Shown here: piece by piece, positions 1 to 7,610 of the stretch
Position numbering within the stretch: position 1 is the stretch's first letter
Layout: each line of letters begins with the position of its first letter
Program-made: the position numbers and the translations under genes
The notes under the pieces: generated by a model
The model's input: the letters and a program-made list of their open reading frames with translations, nothing else
The model's database searches: none
What the model was told of the DNA's origin: nothing
Assembly (NCBI GenBank): GCA_021793095.1
Contig: JAJYTK010000004.1
Location: forward strand, 1-14,947
Reading direction: 5' to 3'
DNA from: Pseudomonadota bacterium
GTDB lineage: Bacteria > Pseudomonadota > Gammaproteobacteria > Burkholderiales > Burkholderiaceae_B
Length of the DNA: 14,947 nucleotides

Positions 1-1194
1 GGAAAAGAAATCACTCGCGAAGAAGGAAAACTATTTAACCAAGCCCGTGGTGAGGTGATGCGCTCAGCTCAGACGCTGAGATTCTACGCGGTCGAAGGTC
101 AAACCTATACTGGGGAGGTCTTTCCACAGGATGATGCACAGATGCTTGTTTACAGTCACCCAGAACCTTTAGGGGTGGTGACAGTAATAGCACCTTGGAA
201 TTTCCCAATATCAATCCCTTCACGCAAAATTGCTCCAGCATTGATTACGGGTAATAGCGTCGTTTTTAAACCTTCAACAGATGCGCCGTTATCTGGGTAT
301 CGATTGGTTGAAGCTTTAGTTGATGCAGGGTTACCTGCGGGCGTTTTAAATTATGTAACTGGCCGAGCTTCAAATATAGGCTCCATACTAGTGAGCTCAC
401 CAGAGGTGCGAGCGGTTACTTTCACAGGGTCTACAGCTGCTGGCGAGGCCATTCATCGTTCAGCAGATATGGGCACACGTTTGCAAATGGAGTTGGGTGG
501 GAAAAACCCATTGATTGTGATGCCTGACGCTGATTTGGATCATGCTGCTCGGCTTGCGATACAGGGCGGATTTGCCTTGACCGGTCAAGCGTGCACTGGG
601 ACAAGCCGAATATTAGTTGATAAGCGGGTCAAGCAGGAATTTACTGAAAAGCTTTTGGCTGCAGTAGAGGGCCTTAAAGTTGGAAATGGTTTTGAAGAAG
701 GCGTTGTTTTGGGACCATTGGCAACGAAGCAGCAATTAGAGACTGTACTTGAGTATGTCGCTATTGGTAAATCAGAGGCAACGCACTTGGTTGGTGGGGA
801 GCGGCTGGCAGGCGCAGGCTACGATAAAGGCTTTTTTGTTTCCCCTGCCGTATTTACAGATGTCAGTCCTGAAATGAGGATCGCGCAAGAAGAGATATTT
901 GGCCCTGTTTTGGCAATCATTGAAATTGATGGTTATGAGGAGGCCATTCGTGTAGCCAATGACACTCCTTACGGACTATCCGCCTCAATCGTTACCCGGG
1001 ATCCCGATTTGATGCATCGTTTTGTTAATGATATCGAATCCGGCACAGTCAAAATTAATAGAACAACTACAGGGAACTTGGTGAATGCGCCGTTTGGCGG
1101 GATCAAGCGTTCGAGTACCGCTACTTTCAGGGAATCTGGTCGTGCAGGCTTGGATTTCTTCGTGCAAGTAAAAACCGTTTATCAGGGCAGTTAG
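1..1194 (+). CDS. Aldehyde dehydrogenase, NAD(P)+-dependent (5' end outside the window)
   Basis: Oxidises an aldehyde to its carboxylic acid with NAD(P)+, in the cytoplasm. The frame is open from base 1, so the first ATG/GTG near position 55 is internal. 397 residues are present; the family is about 480 long, so roughly 85 N-terminal residues are missing. Seen in order: PWNFP cofactor-site motif, FKPST, FTGST, ELGGK with the general-base Glu at codon 490-492, GQACTGTS with the catalytic Cys at codon 592-594, EIFGPV, and PFGGIKRSS near the end. The C-terminal stretch (KINRTTTGN, then ATFRESGRAGLDFF) resembles alpha-ketoglutaric-semialdehyde and related dehydrogenases more than betaine-aldehyde types, but the substrate cannot be fixed. 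It is followed after 43 bp by the HbpS-like gene and is probably co-transcribed with it. It likely consumes an aldehyde made by an upstream oxygenase or dehydrogenase (inference). Confidence 0.93.
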   Translation, partial: GKEITREEGKLFNQARGEVMRSAQTLRFYAVEGQTYTGEVFPQDDAQMLVYSHPEPLGVVTVIAPWNFPISIPSRKIAPALITGNSVVFKPSTDAPLSGYRLVEALVDAGLPAGVLNYVTGRASNIGSILVSSPEVRAVTFTGSTAAGEAIHRSADMGTRLQMELGGKNPLIVMPDADLDHAARLAIQGGFALTGQACTGTSRILVDKRVKQEFTEKLLAAVEGLKVGNGFEEGVVLGPLATKQQLETVLEYVAIGKSEATHLVGGERLAGAGYDKGFFVSPAVFTDVSPEMRIAQEEIFGPVLAIIEIDGYEEAIRVANDTPYGLSASIVTRDPDLMHRFVNDIESGTVKINRTTTGNLVNAPFGGIKRSSTATFRESGRAGLDFFVQVKTVYQGS

Positions 1195-1237
1195 TAGGTC
1201 TTTTATTAAATCTAATTAAAAATATGGAGAAAGAATT

Positions 1238-1717
1238 ATGAGGACAAAAGTTGAGCTAGGACTAGAGCAGGCACGTTTAATGGCAAAAGCAGCGATTGAG
1301 CGTTCTGAGGAAATAGGTGTATTAGAAAGTGTATGCATTGTCGATTCTGGTGGTTTTCCACTAGTTTTGGAAAGGATGGATGGCGCCCGTATTACCGGCC
1401 CACAAATCGCTTGGAACAAAGCATTTACCGCTGCTGGGCATAAGCGCTCTACGCATCTATTTACAACTGCGCCTGATGGTCCAGCATTGCCGGGGAATGA
1501 GGCATTTGGGATCCAACTGAGCTTTGAAGGTAAGTTTGCAGCTTTTATTGGTGGTTTCCCAATTGTAGTTGATGGAGAGGTCATTGGTGGTATAGGGCTA
1601 AGTGGTGGAAACGGTGAACAAGATACTCAAGCAGGACTTGCGGGTTTACAGGCTTTAGCTGATCACTTGAAACCAAAAGGGATGGAGGTCTTAGTAGAAG
1701 CCAATATTAAAAAATAA
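1238..1717 (+). CDS. GlcG/HbpS family protein (DUF336-type)
   Basis: A 159-aa soluble protein with no signal peptide or membrane segment. It shows the family pattern: an N-terminal helix (LEQARLMAKAAIERSEEIG), a strand VCIVDSGGFPLVLERMDGA, then GPALPGNEAFGI and the Gly-rich GGFPIVVDGEVIGGIGLSGG. Relatives include GlcG of glycolate-use operons, the C-terminal part of PduO, and the haem-binding HbpS. The biochemical role of most members is unknown, and such genes often accompany catabolic dehydrogenases and oxygenases. The ATG at 1238 has a good ribosome site, GGAGAAAG at 1226-1233. It lies between the aldehyde dehydrogenase and the electron-transfer genes, which suggests an accessory role in the same pathway (inference). 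Whether it binds haem here cannot be told from the sequence. Confidence 0.88.
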   Translation: MRTKVELGLEQARLMAKAAIERSEEIGVLESVCIVDSGGFPLVLERMDGARITGPQIAWNKAFTAAGHKRSTHLFTTAPDGPALPGNEAFGIQLSFEGKFAAFIGGFPIVVDGEVIGGIGLSGGNGEQDTQAGLAGLQALADHLKPKGMEVLVEANIKK

Positions 1718-1914
1718 GACTTTGGCTGATGATTCGCAAGGGTGAAAGTTATTTACAGGGCTTAGTGAGCTGTGGAAGTAATTTTTTTGCTCTTGCGAGC
1801 CTGTAGGCTAGCGCAGTAGGGCAACATTGCCAACTGCTTGACATTATCTTGTTATGCATAGCCCCTTTGATGGGCTGAGTGGTGTGATTCCTATATAAAC
1901 CAAGAGGTGCCCGA
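1718..1914 (+). other. 197-bp intergenic stretch, possible internal promoter region
   Basis: No gene seen. It holds a perfect -35-like TTGACA at 1838-1843, but no good -10 at 16-18 bp from it. A TATATAA stands at 1892-1898 without a convincing -35. Small stem-loops are AGCC-TGTA-GGCT (1798-1809) and AGCCC/GGGCT (1860-1864 with 1872-1876). TCGCAAG at 1734-1740 is repeated inverted as CTTGCGA at 1792-1798. The T-run near 1782-1788 is not preceded by a stable hairpin. The ribosome site of the next gene is AGAGGTG at about 1903-1909. The length suggests that the reductase and ferredoxin genes may have their own, perhaps activator-dependent, promoter. Confidence 0.4.
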
Positions 1915-2958
1915 ATGAGTTATAACGTGCGAATTTCTACAACCGACGAAACCTTTGAGGTCAAGGATGGAGAGTCCATTTTAGAGGCCGCCATGAGAGT
2001 AGGTGTGCCCATGGCTCATGAATGCACTTTTGGGGGCTGTGCTACTTGCAGAGTCAAGCTTGAGGAGGGGGCCGTTGAATACACTGATTTTCCTATGGCC
2101 TTAACAGAAGAGGAGCATGAACTCGGTTATGCCCTTGCGTGCCAAGCACGACCTTGCGGGGATTTGGTGGTTACCCCTGCGCGTGGAGCAGTCATGTTGC
2201 CTGACCCCGTGCAGGCCGAAGCAGAAGTATTAGAACGGACTCCATTAACGAATGAAATCACATACCTTAGCTTGAAGATTGATGATGAAGTAGATGTCGA
2301 TTTTTTGCCAGGTCAGCATTTGCATATTAACTATTCTGAACGGGCCGAAAGAAGCTTTTCTATGGTTTCTGCTTTTGCTTTTGGGAATATGGTTGATTTA
2401 TATGTTAAACGAATTCCTAAAGGCTGGTTCACAAATGAAGTCTTAGATAGTTTGCAACCGGGGGATAAATTACAGGTTTCTTTGCCTCATGGCGAATTTT
2501 ATTACCGTGAGGAAGATTGGCGTCCAATGGTATTTGTTGCTACAGGAACTGGTATAGCTCCCGTACGTTCAGTTTTGGAATCCTTACTGGATGATGATGA
2601 CTGTCCTCCCGTGTCGCTGTATTGGGGTATGCGAACAGAGAAAGATTTATTTTTACAAGAAGAATTAGAGTCTTGGGCGGAGCGTCTATGCGAGTTTCAA
2701 TATCAACCGGTACTATCACGTCCATCAGAGCAATGGGAGGGTAGGCGCGGTTATGTGCAGGAAGCTTTGAAAGAGGATTTAACCGATGTGTCCGAGCTTT
2801 CATTCTACCTTTGTGGCTCTCCTGAGATGATTAGCGATGTGCGTAAACTATTAATACAGAAAGGCGCTGATCCTGATTATATCTATAGCGATAGTTTTAC
2901 TTATGCAGCTATTGAAGAGGAAACTGCGCAAAAAAAACCAGCAGTGGGTGCAGCCTAA
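1915..2958 (+). CDS. Oxygenase-type electron-transfer reductase: [2Fe-2S] ferredoxin + FAD + NAD(P)H domains
   Basis: Passes electrons from NAD(P)H through FAD and a plant-type [2Fe-2S] cluster to an oxygenase or small ferredoxin. 347 aa, the usual length for XylA/BenC/phenol-hydroxylase-type reductases with an N-terminal ferredoxin. Cluster cysteines are C37, C42, C45 (C-x4-C-x2-C) and C76. The flavin motif is RSFS at 146-149. The nucleotide-binding site is GTGIAP at 211-216, followed by LYWGMR at 235-240. The C-terminal NAD(P)H motif reads CGSPEM at 300-305, with Ser where CGPP is usual. The tail after SDSF is Glu/Lys-rich. The ATG has AGAGGTG just upstream. Together with the ferredoxins that follow it implies a multicomponent oxygenase, but no oxygenase subunit is in the window, so the substrate is unknown. 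Confidence 0.92.
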   Translation: MSYNVRISTTDETFEVKDGESILEAAMRVGVPMAHECTFGGCATCRVKLEEGAVEYTDFPMALTEEEHELGYALACQARPCGDLVVTPARGAVMLPDPVQAEAEVLERTPLTNEITYLSLKIDDEVDVDFLPGQHLHINYSERAERSFSMVSAFAFGNMVDLYVKRIPKGWFTNEVLDSLQPGDKLQVSLPHGEFYYREEDWRPMVFVATGTGIAPVRSVLESLLDDDDCPPVSLYWGMRTEKDLFLQEELESWAERLCEFQYQPVLSRPSEQWEGRRGYVQEALKEDLTDVSELSFYLCGSPEMISDVRKLLIQKGADPDYIYSDSFTYAAIEEETAQKKPAVGAA

Positions 2959-3002
2959 GTTCAGAAAAAATAACGTTATTGTTTTGAAATAAGGGTAAAT
3001 AA

Positions 3003-3317
3003 ATGATCAAGGTTAAATTACACAAAAATGGCGAAACGTTTGAGGGTGAGGTTAAAGAAAACTCAAATTTAGTAGTGCGCGCTGGGATTAGGCAGTTTCC
3101 ATTTCCTAATTTGTCATTTCGCTGTGGAATGGGAAAGTGCTCCACTTGTGCCTCTAAAATTCTTGCCGGTGCAGAGCACTTGCCGGAGCCTAACTGGAAA
3201 GAAAAAAAGATTCTTGGTTCACGCTTGGACGAAGGGTATCGACTAGTTTGCCAGCTTTGGGTAACCCATGACATAGAGTTAACCCAGGATGTTGAACCCA
3301 TTAAAACTGGCGTGTGA
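3003..3317 (+). CDS. Small plant-type [2Fe-2S] ferredoxin (first of two)
   Basis: A 104-aa single-domain electron carrier. The cluster ligands are C41, C46 and C49 (CGMGKCSTC) and C83 (LVCQ). The N-terminal strands IKVKLHKNGETFEGEV fit the beta-grasp fold. An insert-like segment between C49 and C83 (EPNWKEKKILGSRL) is Lys-rich. The ATG is preceded by AAGGGT about 8 bp upstream. It lies 44 bp after the reductase and its stop overlaps nothing; the next gene begins 20 bp later. It probably shuttles electrons between the reductase and a terminal oxidase, but the reductase already has its own cluster domain, so this and the second ferredoxin may serve different partners or act as oxygenase-reactivating ferredoxins (inference). 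Confidence 0.9.
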   Translation: MIKVKLHKNGETFEGEVKENSNLVVRAGIRQFPFPNLSFRCGMGKCSTCASKILAGAEHLPEPNWKEKKILGSRLDEGYRLVCQLWVTHDIELTQDVEPIKTGV

Positions 3318-3337
3318 TTAAAAAGGGGGGGATTTCT

Positions 3338-3640
3338 ATGTATGTAGTGGTTACTAGCAAGCCGGGGATTTATACATCTAGTTTAAAGGCAGATGCCAAA
3401 GTCCTTGGAGCTTATAAATATTATTTTTATGGCGAGCACCTCGCTACCTTTCATCTGGCACAGCTGCATGGCGATGGTTATGTGGAAATTGTTGAGGAGG
3501 ATGGAGGTGTGAATCGCGTACCCACTAAATTTCTCGAAGCATTTAGCACCCTTGAGGAGGCTAAGGCTGAGATTGATGAGTTAATTACTTTTGGCAATCT
3601 CGAGGTTCGCCTAGAAAAGATTGATAACCCAACTTGGTAG
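3338..3640 (+). CDS. Unrecognised 100-aa Cys-free protein within the ferredoxin cluster
   Basis: I do not recognise a family. It is a soluble, mixed alpha/beta protein without any cysteine, signal peptide or membrane segment. It starts MYVVVTSKPGIYTS, has an aromatic stretch YKYYFYGEHLATFHLAQLHG, and then an acidic helix (STLEEAKAEIDELITFG). An in-frame GTG at 3314 would overlap the previous stop. I prefer the ATG at 3338 because GGGGGGG at 3325-3331 lies at ideal distance. It is tightly packed between two ferredoxin genes (20 bp and 7 bp gaps), so it is almost surely co-translated with them. Possible roles are an oxygenase small, effector or assembly subunit; that is a guess from position only. 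Confidence 0.8.
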   Translation: MYVVVTSKPGIYTSSLKADAKVLGAYKYYFYGEHLATFHLAQLHGDGYVEIVEEDGGVNRVPTKFLEAFSTLEEAKAEIDELITFGNLEVRLEKIDNPTW

Positions 3641-3647
3641 TAAATTT

Positions 3648-3935
3648 ATGATTGAAATTACTTTTGTGACAAATGACAATAAACTGGTTCAAGCGCCTGA
3701 AAAAAGTAATTTATTGCGCATATCGATAAGAGAGCAAGGGGGCATTCCATTCAAGTGCGGAGGCGGTATTTGTGGGACATGCAAATGTCGTATCGTTGAA
3801 GGTATGGGTAATACTGATAATATAAAACCCAAAGAACGACGCCATTTAACTGATGAGGATTTTGAGCAAGGTTACCGAATGGCTTGCCAGACTTTCTTGA
3901 ATGGTGATGTAAAGGTTGAATGGGAACCCAAATAA
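3648..3935 (+). CDS. Small plant-type [2Fe-2S] ferredoxin (second of two)
   Basis: A 95-aa ferredoxin. Cluster ligands are C37, C42 and C45 (KCGGGICGTC) and C80 (MACQ); an extra C47 follows directly. It is diverged from the 3003-3317 ferredoxin, so it is not a recent duplicate. The ATG at 3648 is 7 bp after the preceding stop, and GGTAG inside the end of the previous gene can serve as a weak ribosome site, which suggests translational coupling. An in-frame start further upstream would lie within the previous gene and is less likely. It is the last gene of the electron-transfer group and is followed by a strong terminator at 3971-4006. Confidence 0.9.
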   Translation: MIEITFVTNDNKLVQAPEKSNLLRISIREQGGIPFKCGGGICGTCKCRIVEGMGNTDNIKPKERRHLTDEDFEQGYRMACQTFLNGDVKVEWEPK

Positions 3936-3970
3936 ATCTTTCAAGGGGTTTTATTCCAGTGTTGTTTACT

Positions 3971-4006
3971 AATAGCTAAGAGCACATGCTCTTAGCTATT
4001 TTTTTT
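3971..4006 (+). terminator. Strong intrinsic terminator of the ferredoxin operon
   Basis: A perfect 13-bp stem (AATAGCTAAGAGC at 3971-3983 pairs with 3988-4000) with an ACAT loop, followed by six T. It ends the left + strand operon 35 bp after the last ferredoxin gene. Bases on the 5' side are not A-rich, so it is not an obvious terminator for rtcB from the other side. Confidence 0.95.
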
Positions 4007-4022
4007 AAGCAAATATTTACTG

Positions 4023-5207
4023 TTAATTGCCCTTAACGTTGACGATTTGCCGCAGTGTATGCAGTACCTCAACTAAATCTTTTTGGTTTTCCATGACCTC
4101 ATCAATATCTTTATAGGCGCTGGGGATTTCATCCAATACCCCGGCATCTTTGCGGCATTCAATGCCGTCTGTTTGTGCGCGGAGGTCTTCTACAGTAAAC
4201 CGTTCACGTGCGGCCCGACGGCTAAATTGGCGGCCGGCGCCGTGTGCGCATGAGCAATAGGAGTCTAGATTGCCCTTGCCACGTACGATGTAGCTGCGTT
4301 GGCCCATGCTGCCTGGGATCACCCCCAAATCACCTTGTTGGGCGCGAATGGCGCCTTTGCGTGTGACCCAGAGTTTTTTTCCAAAGTGCTCTTCTTGCTC
4401 CACGTAGTTGTGGTGGCAGTTGATGGCCTCTTTGGTGATCGTAAACGGTGTTTTGATGTGGCGGCGCATGGCAGCCAGGGTGCGATCCATCATGACCCGG
4501 CGGTTTTCAAAGGCGTAGTCTTGTGCCCATTGCACGGCCTCAACATAATCGTGAAAGTCTTGAGTGTTGTCGGGCAGGTAGGCCAAATCTTGATCGGGGA
4601 GCTGGATGCCCAGATCTTCCATATGGCGTTTGGCGCGTCCAATAAAGTAGCGGCCAATGAGGTTACCAATGCCACGCGAGCCTGAGTGCAGCATCACCCA
4701 GACCTCTTGGTTTTCATCGAGGCAGATTTCTATAAAGTGGTTGCCAGAACCCAAGGTCCCAATTTGCCTTTGTACGTCGCGGCGTTCTAAACGAGGGTGC
4801 TTGCGGGTGATGTCTTTGAGGCGATTGGCCAAGTCCAGATCAAAGTCGGGCATGTTTTTTTGTTTATGACGTCCGCCAGGGCCCAAGGGCACGCTATGCT
4901 CGATTTGATTGCGAATAGGGGCGAGGTTGTCAGGCAGGTCATCTGCTTTTAGCGATAAGCGCACGGCGTTGATCCCGCAGCCAATGTCCACACCCACAGC
5001 CGCAGGAATCACGGCGCTGTCGGTAGCAATCACACTGCCAACAGTCGCGCCAATGCCCACGTGTACATCCGGCATGGCCACCACGCCGTGGGGGTGTACA
5101 AAGGGCAGTGTAGAGACATTGCGCAGCTGATCGAGAGCAGCGGGATCAATATCATCCGTCCAGATTTTAATGGGACGGTGGTTCTCTTTTTGGATAACTT
5201 GTTTCAT
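4023..5207 (-). CDS. rtcB: RtcB RNA-splicing ligase
   Basis: GTP- and Mn(II)-dependent ligase joining RNA 2',3'-cyclic phosphate or 3'-phosphate ends to 5'-OH ends; in bacteria it is linked to RNA repair after stress. 394 aa, near the usual ~400. Metal-site residues are visible: D74 and C77 in VDIGCG, H157 in GSGNHFIE, H174 in LHSGSRG, and a His of NCHHN (265-266). The guanylylated His is H322 in SCAHGAGR. MPDVHVG lies near residue 45. The N-terminus from MKQVIQKENHRPIKIW aligns in length with known RtcB, so the start is sound although no Shine-Dalgarno is visible before it. No rtcA or RtcR regulator lies next to it, and I see no sigma-54 site upstream. It is divergent from htpG. Confidence 0.97.
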   Translation of the reverse strand: MKQVIQKENHRPIKIWTDDIDPAALDQLRNVSTLPFVHPHGVVAMPDVHVGIGATVGSVIATDSAVIPAAVGVDIGCGINAVRLSLKADDLPDNLAPIRNQIEHSVPLGPGGRHKQKNMPDFDLDLANRLKDITRKHPRLERRDVQRQIGTLGSGNHFIEICLDENQEVWVMLHSGSRGIGNLIGRYFIGRAKRHMEDLGIQLPDQDLAYLPDNTQDFHDYVEAVQWAQDYAFENRRVMMDRTLAAMRRHIKTPFTITKEAINCHHNYVEQEEHFGKKLWVTRKGAIRAQQGDLGVIPGSMGQRSYIVRGKGNLDSYCSCAHGAGRQFSRRAARERFTVEDLRAQTDGIECRKDAGVLDEIPSAYKDIDEVMENQKDLVEVLHTLRQIVNVKGN

Positions 5208-5321
5208 CGAGTTGGAAAAAACAATAAAGCGTTGATAAAAGACGAGTCTGTCTATGCCGCGCGGTGCGGCGGTGATTGTTGATGTTTTTTTGAGGAAATT
5301 GAAGGAGAAAGGCGGGGCGCG

Positions 5322-5349
5322 CTTGAAATTTGTAGTTAAACCCCTATCT
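5322..5349 (+). promoter_or_regulatory. Sigma-32 (RpoH) heat-shock promoter of htpG
   Basis: CTTGAAA at 5322-5328 and CCCCTATCT at 5341-5349. There are 13 bp between CTTGAA and CCCC, as in heat-shock promoters (consensus CTTGAA, 13-17 bp, CCCCATnT). It lies about 50 bp before the htpG ATG and is followed by a U-rich leader without a Shine-Dalgarno. A short GCCGC/GCGGC hairpin (5256-5270) lies further upstream, between this promoter and rtcB. Confidence 0.88.
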
Positions 5350-5396
5350 ATTAAGATAACTCAATTCTGTTTATTTTTCATTTTGGTTTATTTGCT

Positions 5397-7325
5397 ATGA
5401 GTCAGAACGATACCTCTGCAACAGCACAAAAAGACACTCAGACTCGGGGTTTTCAGACCGAGGTCAAGCAACTGCTGCATTTGATGATTCACTCTCTTTA
5501 CAGTAACAAAGAGATTTTCCTACGCGAGCTGGTTTCTAATGCCTCGGATGCCTGCGATAAATTACGCTTTGAGGCCATCGATCAGCCTGAACTGCTCGCA
5601 GGTGATCCTGATATGCGCGTCCGTATTGACTATGACAAAGAGGCGCGCACGCTGACCATTGATGACAATGGTATTGGGATGTCCTACGACGAGCTCATTG
5701 CTAACCTTGGGACCATTGCCCGTTCGGGGACCAAAGAGTTCTTGGGGCAATTGACCGGTGACAAGAAAAAGGATGCCCACTTGATCGGGCAATTTGGGGT
5801 TGGCTTTTACTCCTCCTTTATTGTGGCTGACAAGGTGTCTGTGCTCAGTCGCCGCGCGGGTCTGCCCGAGGATCAGGCGGCCTTGTGGACCTCAGCAGGC
5901 GAGGGTGAGTACACCATCGAGTCCGCAGAAAAGGCAGGGCGTGGGACGACCATCACTTTGCATTTGCGCGAGGATGAGGACGAGTTCCTTGAGGGCTGGC
6001 GATTGCGCGAGATCCTGCGTCGTTATTCTGACCATATCTCTATCCCCGTACAAATGCGCACCGAAGAGTGGGATGATGAGGCCAAAGAGCAGAAAAAAAC
6101 CGATGACTGGGAGACCGTTAACCAGGCCAGTGCACTTTGGACGCGCCCGCGCAACGAAATCTCTGATGAGCAATACATCGAGTTCTATAAGCACATTGCT
6201 CATGACTATGATGATCCCCTGACCTGGACACACAACCGCGTTGAGGGGCGCAGCGAGTACACGCAATTGCTGTACATCCCCAAGCGTGCTCCATTTGATT
6301 TGTGGGATCGTGATGCCAAACACGGGCTCAAGCTCTATGTGAAACGCGTCTTTATCATGGATGATGCCCAACAGCTATTGCCCGGGTATCTGCGTTTTGT
6401 GCGTGGGGTGGTGGATTCCAGCGATCTGCCGCTCAACGTGTCGCGTGAAATCCTCCAAGAAAGCCGTGATGTGCGTTCTATTCGCGAGGGTTGTGCTCGT
6501 CGTGTCTTGTCCATGTTGGCAGATTTGGCCAAAGACGATAAAGAGGCTTACGCTCAGTTTTGGACTCAGTTTGGCCAAGTCCTCAAAGAAGGCACGGGCG
6601 AAGATCCCGGTAATCGCGAGCGCATTGCCAAGCTATTACGTTTTGCCTCTACCCATAATGACAGCGCCGTCCAAGATGTGTCACTAGATGACTATGTCAG
6701 TCGCATGAAAGAGGGGCAAAAGCATATTTATTATGTGGCCGCAGATACCTACGAGGCAGCAGCCAATAGCCCACACCTCGAGGTGTTCCGCAAAAAAGGT
6801 ATAGAGGTGCTCTTGCTCTCGGATCGCATCGATGAGTGGATGCTGTCTTTCTTGACTGATTTCGATGAGAAATCCTTGGTGTCTGTTGCCAAGGGGGGCG
6901 TCGATCTGGATGAGCTGGCCGACGAGGAAGAGAAAAAACAACATGCCGAGGTGGCCGAGCGTTACCAGCCCTTGGTCGAGCGTTTGCAAAAGAGCTTGGG
7001 TGAGGCCGTCAAAGAGGTGCGTGTGACCATGCGTTTGGTGGATTCTCCGGCATGTGTGGTGGTCGACGAAGGGGAAATGAGTCCGCACTTTTTGCGTTTG
7101 CTCGAGGCTGCGGGTCAAGAGGCCCCTACAGTGACGCCTATTTTGGAAATCAATCCTGAGCACTCCTTGATTGAACACATTGAAAAAATTGAGGGTGATC
7201 GTTTTGATGAATGGGCTGAATTATTACTGGATCAAGCCATGCTGGCTGAGGGCGCTCAGCTCAAAGAGCCTGCTCGTTTTGTCCAACGCTTAAACAGTCT
7301 GTTGATGCAAAATATGTCCCAATAA
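5397..7325 (+). CDS. htpG: HtpG, bacterial Hsp90 chaperone
   Basis: ATP-dependent cytosolic homodimeric chaperone of the heat-shock response. 642 aa, slightly longer than E. coli HtpG, with a Ser/Thr/Gln N-terminal lead before [10 protein letters not shown]. The GHKL ATPase motifs are present: [17 protein letters not shown] (motif with the catalytic Glu and Asn), [18 protein letters not shown] (lid), and [11 protein letters not shown]. The middle domain carries [11 protein letters not shown] with the gamma-phosphate-sensing Arg. The C-terminal dimerisation domain ends at [10 protein letters not shown]. The ATG agrees with related proteins though no ribosome site precedes it; the leader is U-rich. 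It is monocistronic, with a sigma-32 promoter before it and an intrinsic terminator after it. Confidence 0.98.
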   Translation: MSQNDTSATAQKDTQTRGFQTEVKQLLHLMIHSLYSNKEIFLRELVSNASDACDKLRFEAIDQPELLAGDPDMRVRIDYDKEARTLTIDDNGIGMSYDELIANLGTIARSGTKEFLGQLTGDKKKDAHLIGQFGVGFYSSFIVADKVSVLSRRAGLPEDQAALWTSAGEGEYTIESAEKAGRGTTITLHLREDEDEFLEGWRLREILRRYSDHISIPVQMRTEEWDDEAKEQKKTDDWETVNQASALWTRPRNEISDEQYIEFYKHIAHDYDDPLTWTHNRVEGRSEYTQLLYIPKRAPFDLWDRDAKHGLKLYVKRVFIMDDAQQLLPGYLRFVRGVVDSSDLPLNVSREILQESRDVRSIREGCARRVLSMLADLAKDDKEAYAQFWTQFGQVLKEGTGEDPGNRERIAKLLRFASTHNDSAVQDVSLDDYVSRMKEGQKHIYYVAADTYEAAANSPHLEVFRKKGIEVLLLSDRIDEWMLSFLTDFDEKSLVSVAKGGVDLDELADEEEKKQHAEVAERYQPLVERLQKSLGEAVKEVRVTMRLVDSPACVVVDEGEMSPHFLRLLEAAGQEAPTVTPILEINPEHSLIEHIEKIEGDRFDEWAELLLDQAMLAEGAQLKEPARFVQRLNSLLMQNMSQ

Positions 7326-7364
7326 GCAAAGCAGCACAGCGTGCAGTGCGCTGTAAACACTGAA

Positions 7365-7396
7365 AGCCGCCAGAGCCACTCTCTGGCGGCTTTTTT
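7365..7396 (+). terminator. Intrinsic terminator of htpG
   Basis: A perfect 11-bp stem (AGCCGCCAGAG at 7365-7375 with 7381-7391), loop CCACT, then a run of T to 7396. It lies 40 bp after the htpG stop. A second, weaker hairpin (ACAGCG/CGCTGT, 7336-7354) lies between stop and terminator. Confidence 0.95.
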
Positions 7397-7525
7397 GATG
7401 GGCAGCGACGGTTGTGGTTTTGAGGACACACAATTAGCCGATCAGGGAAAACCCTTGGCTTTGCTGCCAACACCTTGTCAATACTCATTCACAGAAAGGA
7501 GTGATATTTTCGCAAAGTGCGGGAG

Positions 7526-7554
7526 TTGATTATGCAAATGATAATAATTATCAT
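7526..7554 (+). promoter_or_regulatory. Likely sigma-70 promoter of the siderophore-receptor operon
   Basis: TTGATT at 7526-7531 and TATCAT at 7549-7554 with a 17-bp spacer. The -10 and most of the spacer are covered by the Fur box, so bound Fe-Fur would block RNA polymerase. The predicted transcript would start near 7560 and have a leader of about 50 nt. Confidence 0.7.
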
Positions 7555-7557
7555 TTG
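7535..7557 (+). promoter_or_regulatory. Fur box (ferric uptake regulator operator)
   Basis: A perfect 23-bp palindrome: CAAATGATAAT, central A, ATTATCATTTG. The core contains GATAATAATTATC, a very close match to the Fur consensus built from NATAAT hexamers. Its position on the promoter, 53 bp before a TonB-dependent receptor, predicts iron repression of receptor, piuC and probably the flavin oxidase. Confidence 0.95.
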
Positions 7558-7610
7558 TCAGTGCATTTAATCTTTCACCTTTAATTCTGTAGATTTGGAG
7601 TTTTCAGTTC

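Noticed and set aside
1775..1812. Terminator between the HbpS-like gene and the reductase gene
   Set aside because: The T-run near 1782-1788 comes before, not after, the only small stem (1798-1809), and no stable hairpin precedes it.
3314..3337. Upstream GTG start for the unknown 100-aa protein
   Set aside because: It would put the G-run ribosome site inside the coding sequence; ATG 3338 is ideally placed after it.
5208..5321. Sigma-54 promoter for rtcB as in E. coli rtcBA
   Set aside because: No TGGCAC-N5-TTGC-like sequence on the - strand in this gap.
5892..6371. 159-codon open frame on the - strand inside htpG
   Set aside because: Antisense shadow of a strongly conserved gene; composition is not protein-like and no start signals are seen.
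7400..7525. Small gene between the htpG terminator and the Fur box
   Set aside because: Open frames crossing this gap run through the terminator hairpin and lack ribosome sites; no protein character.
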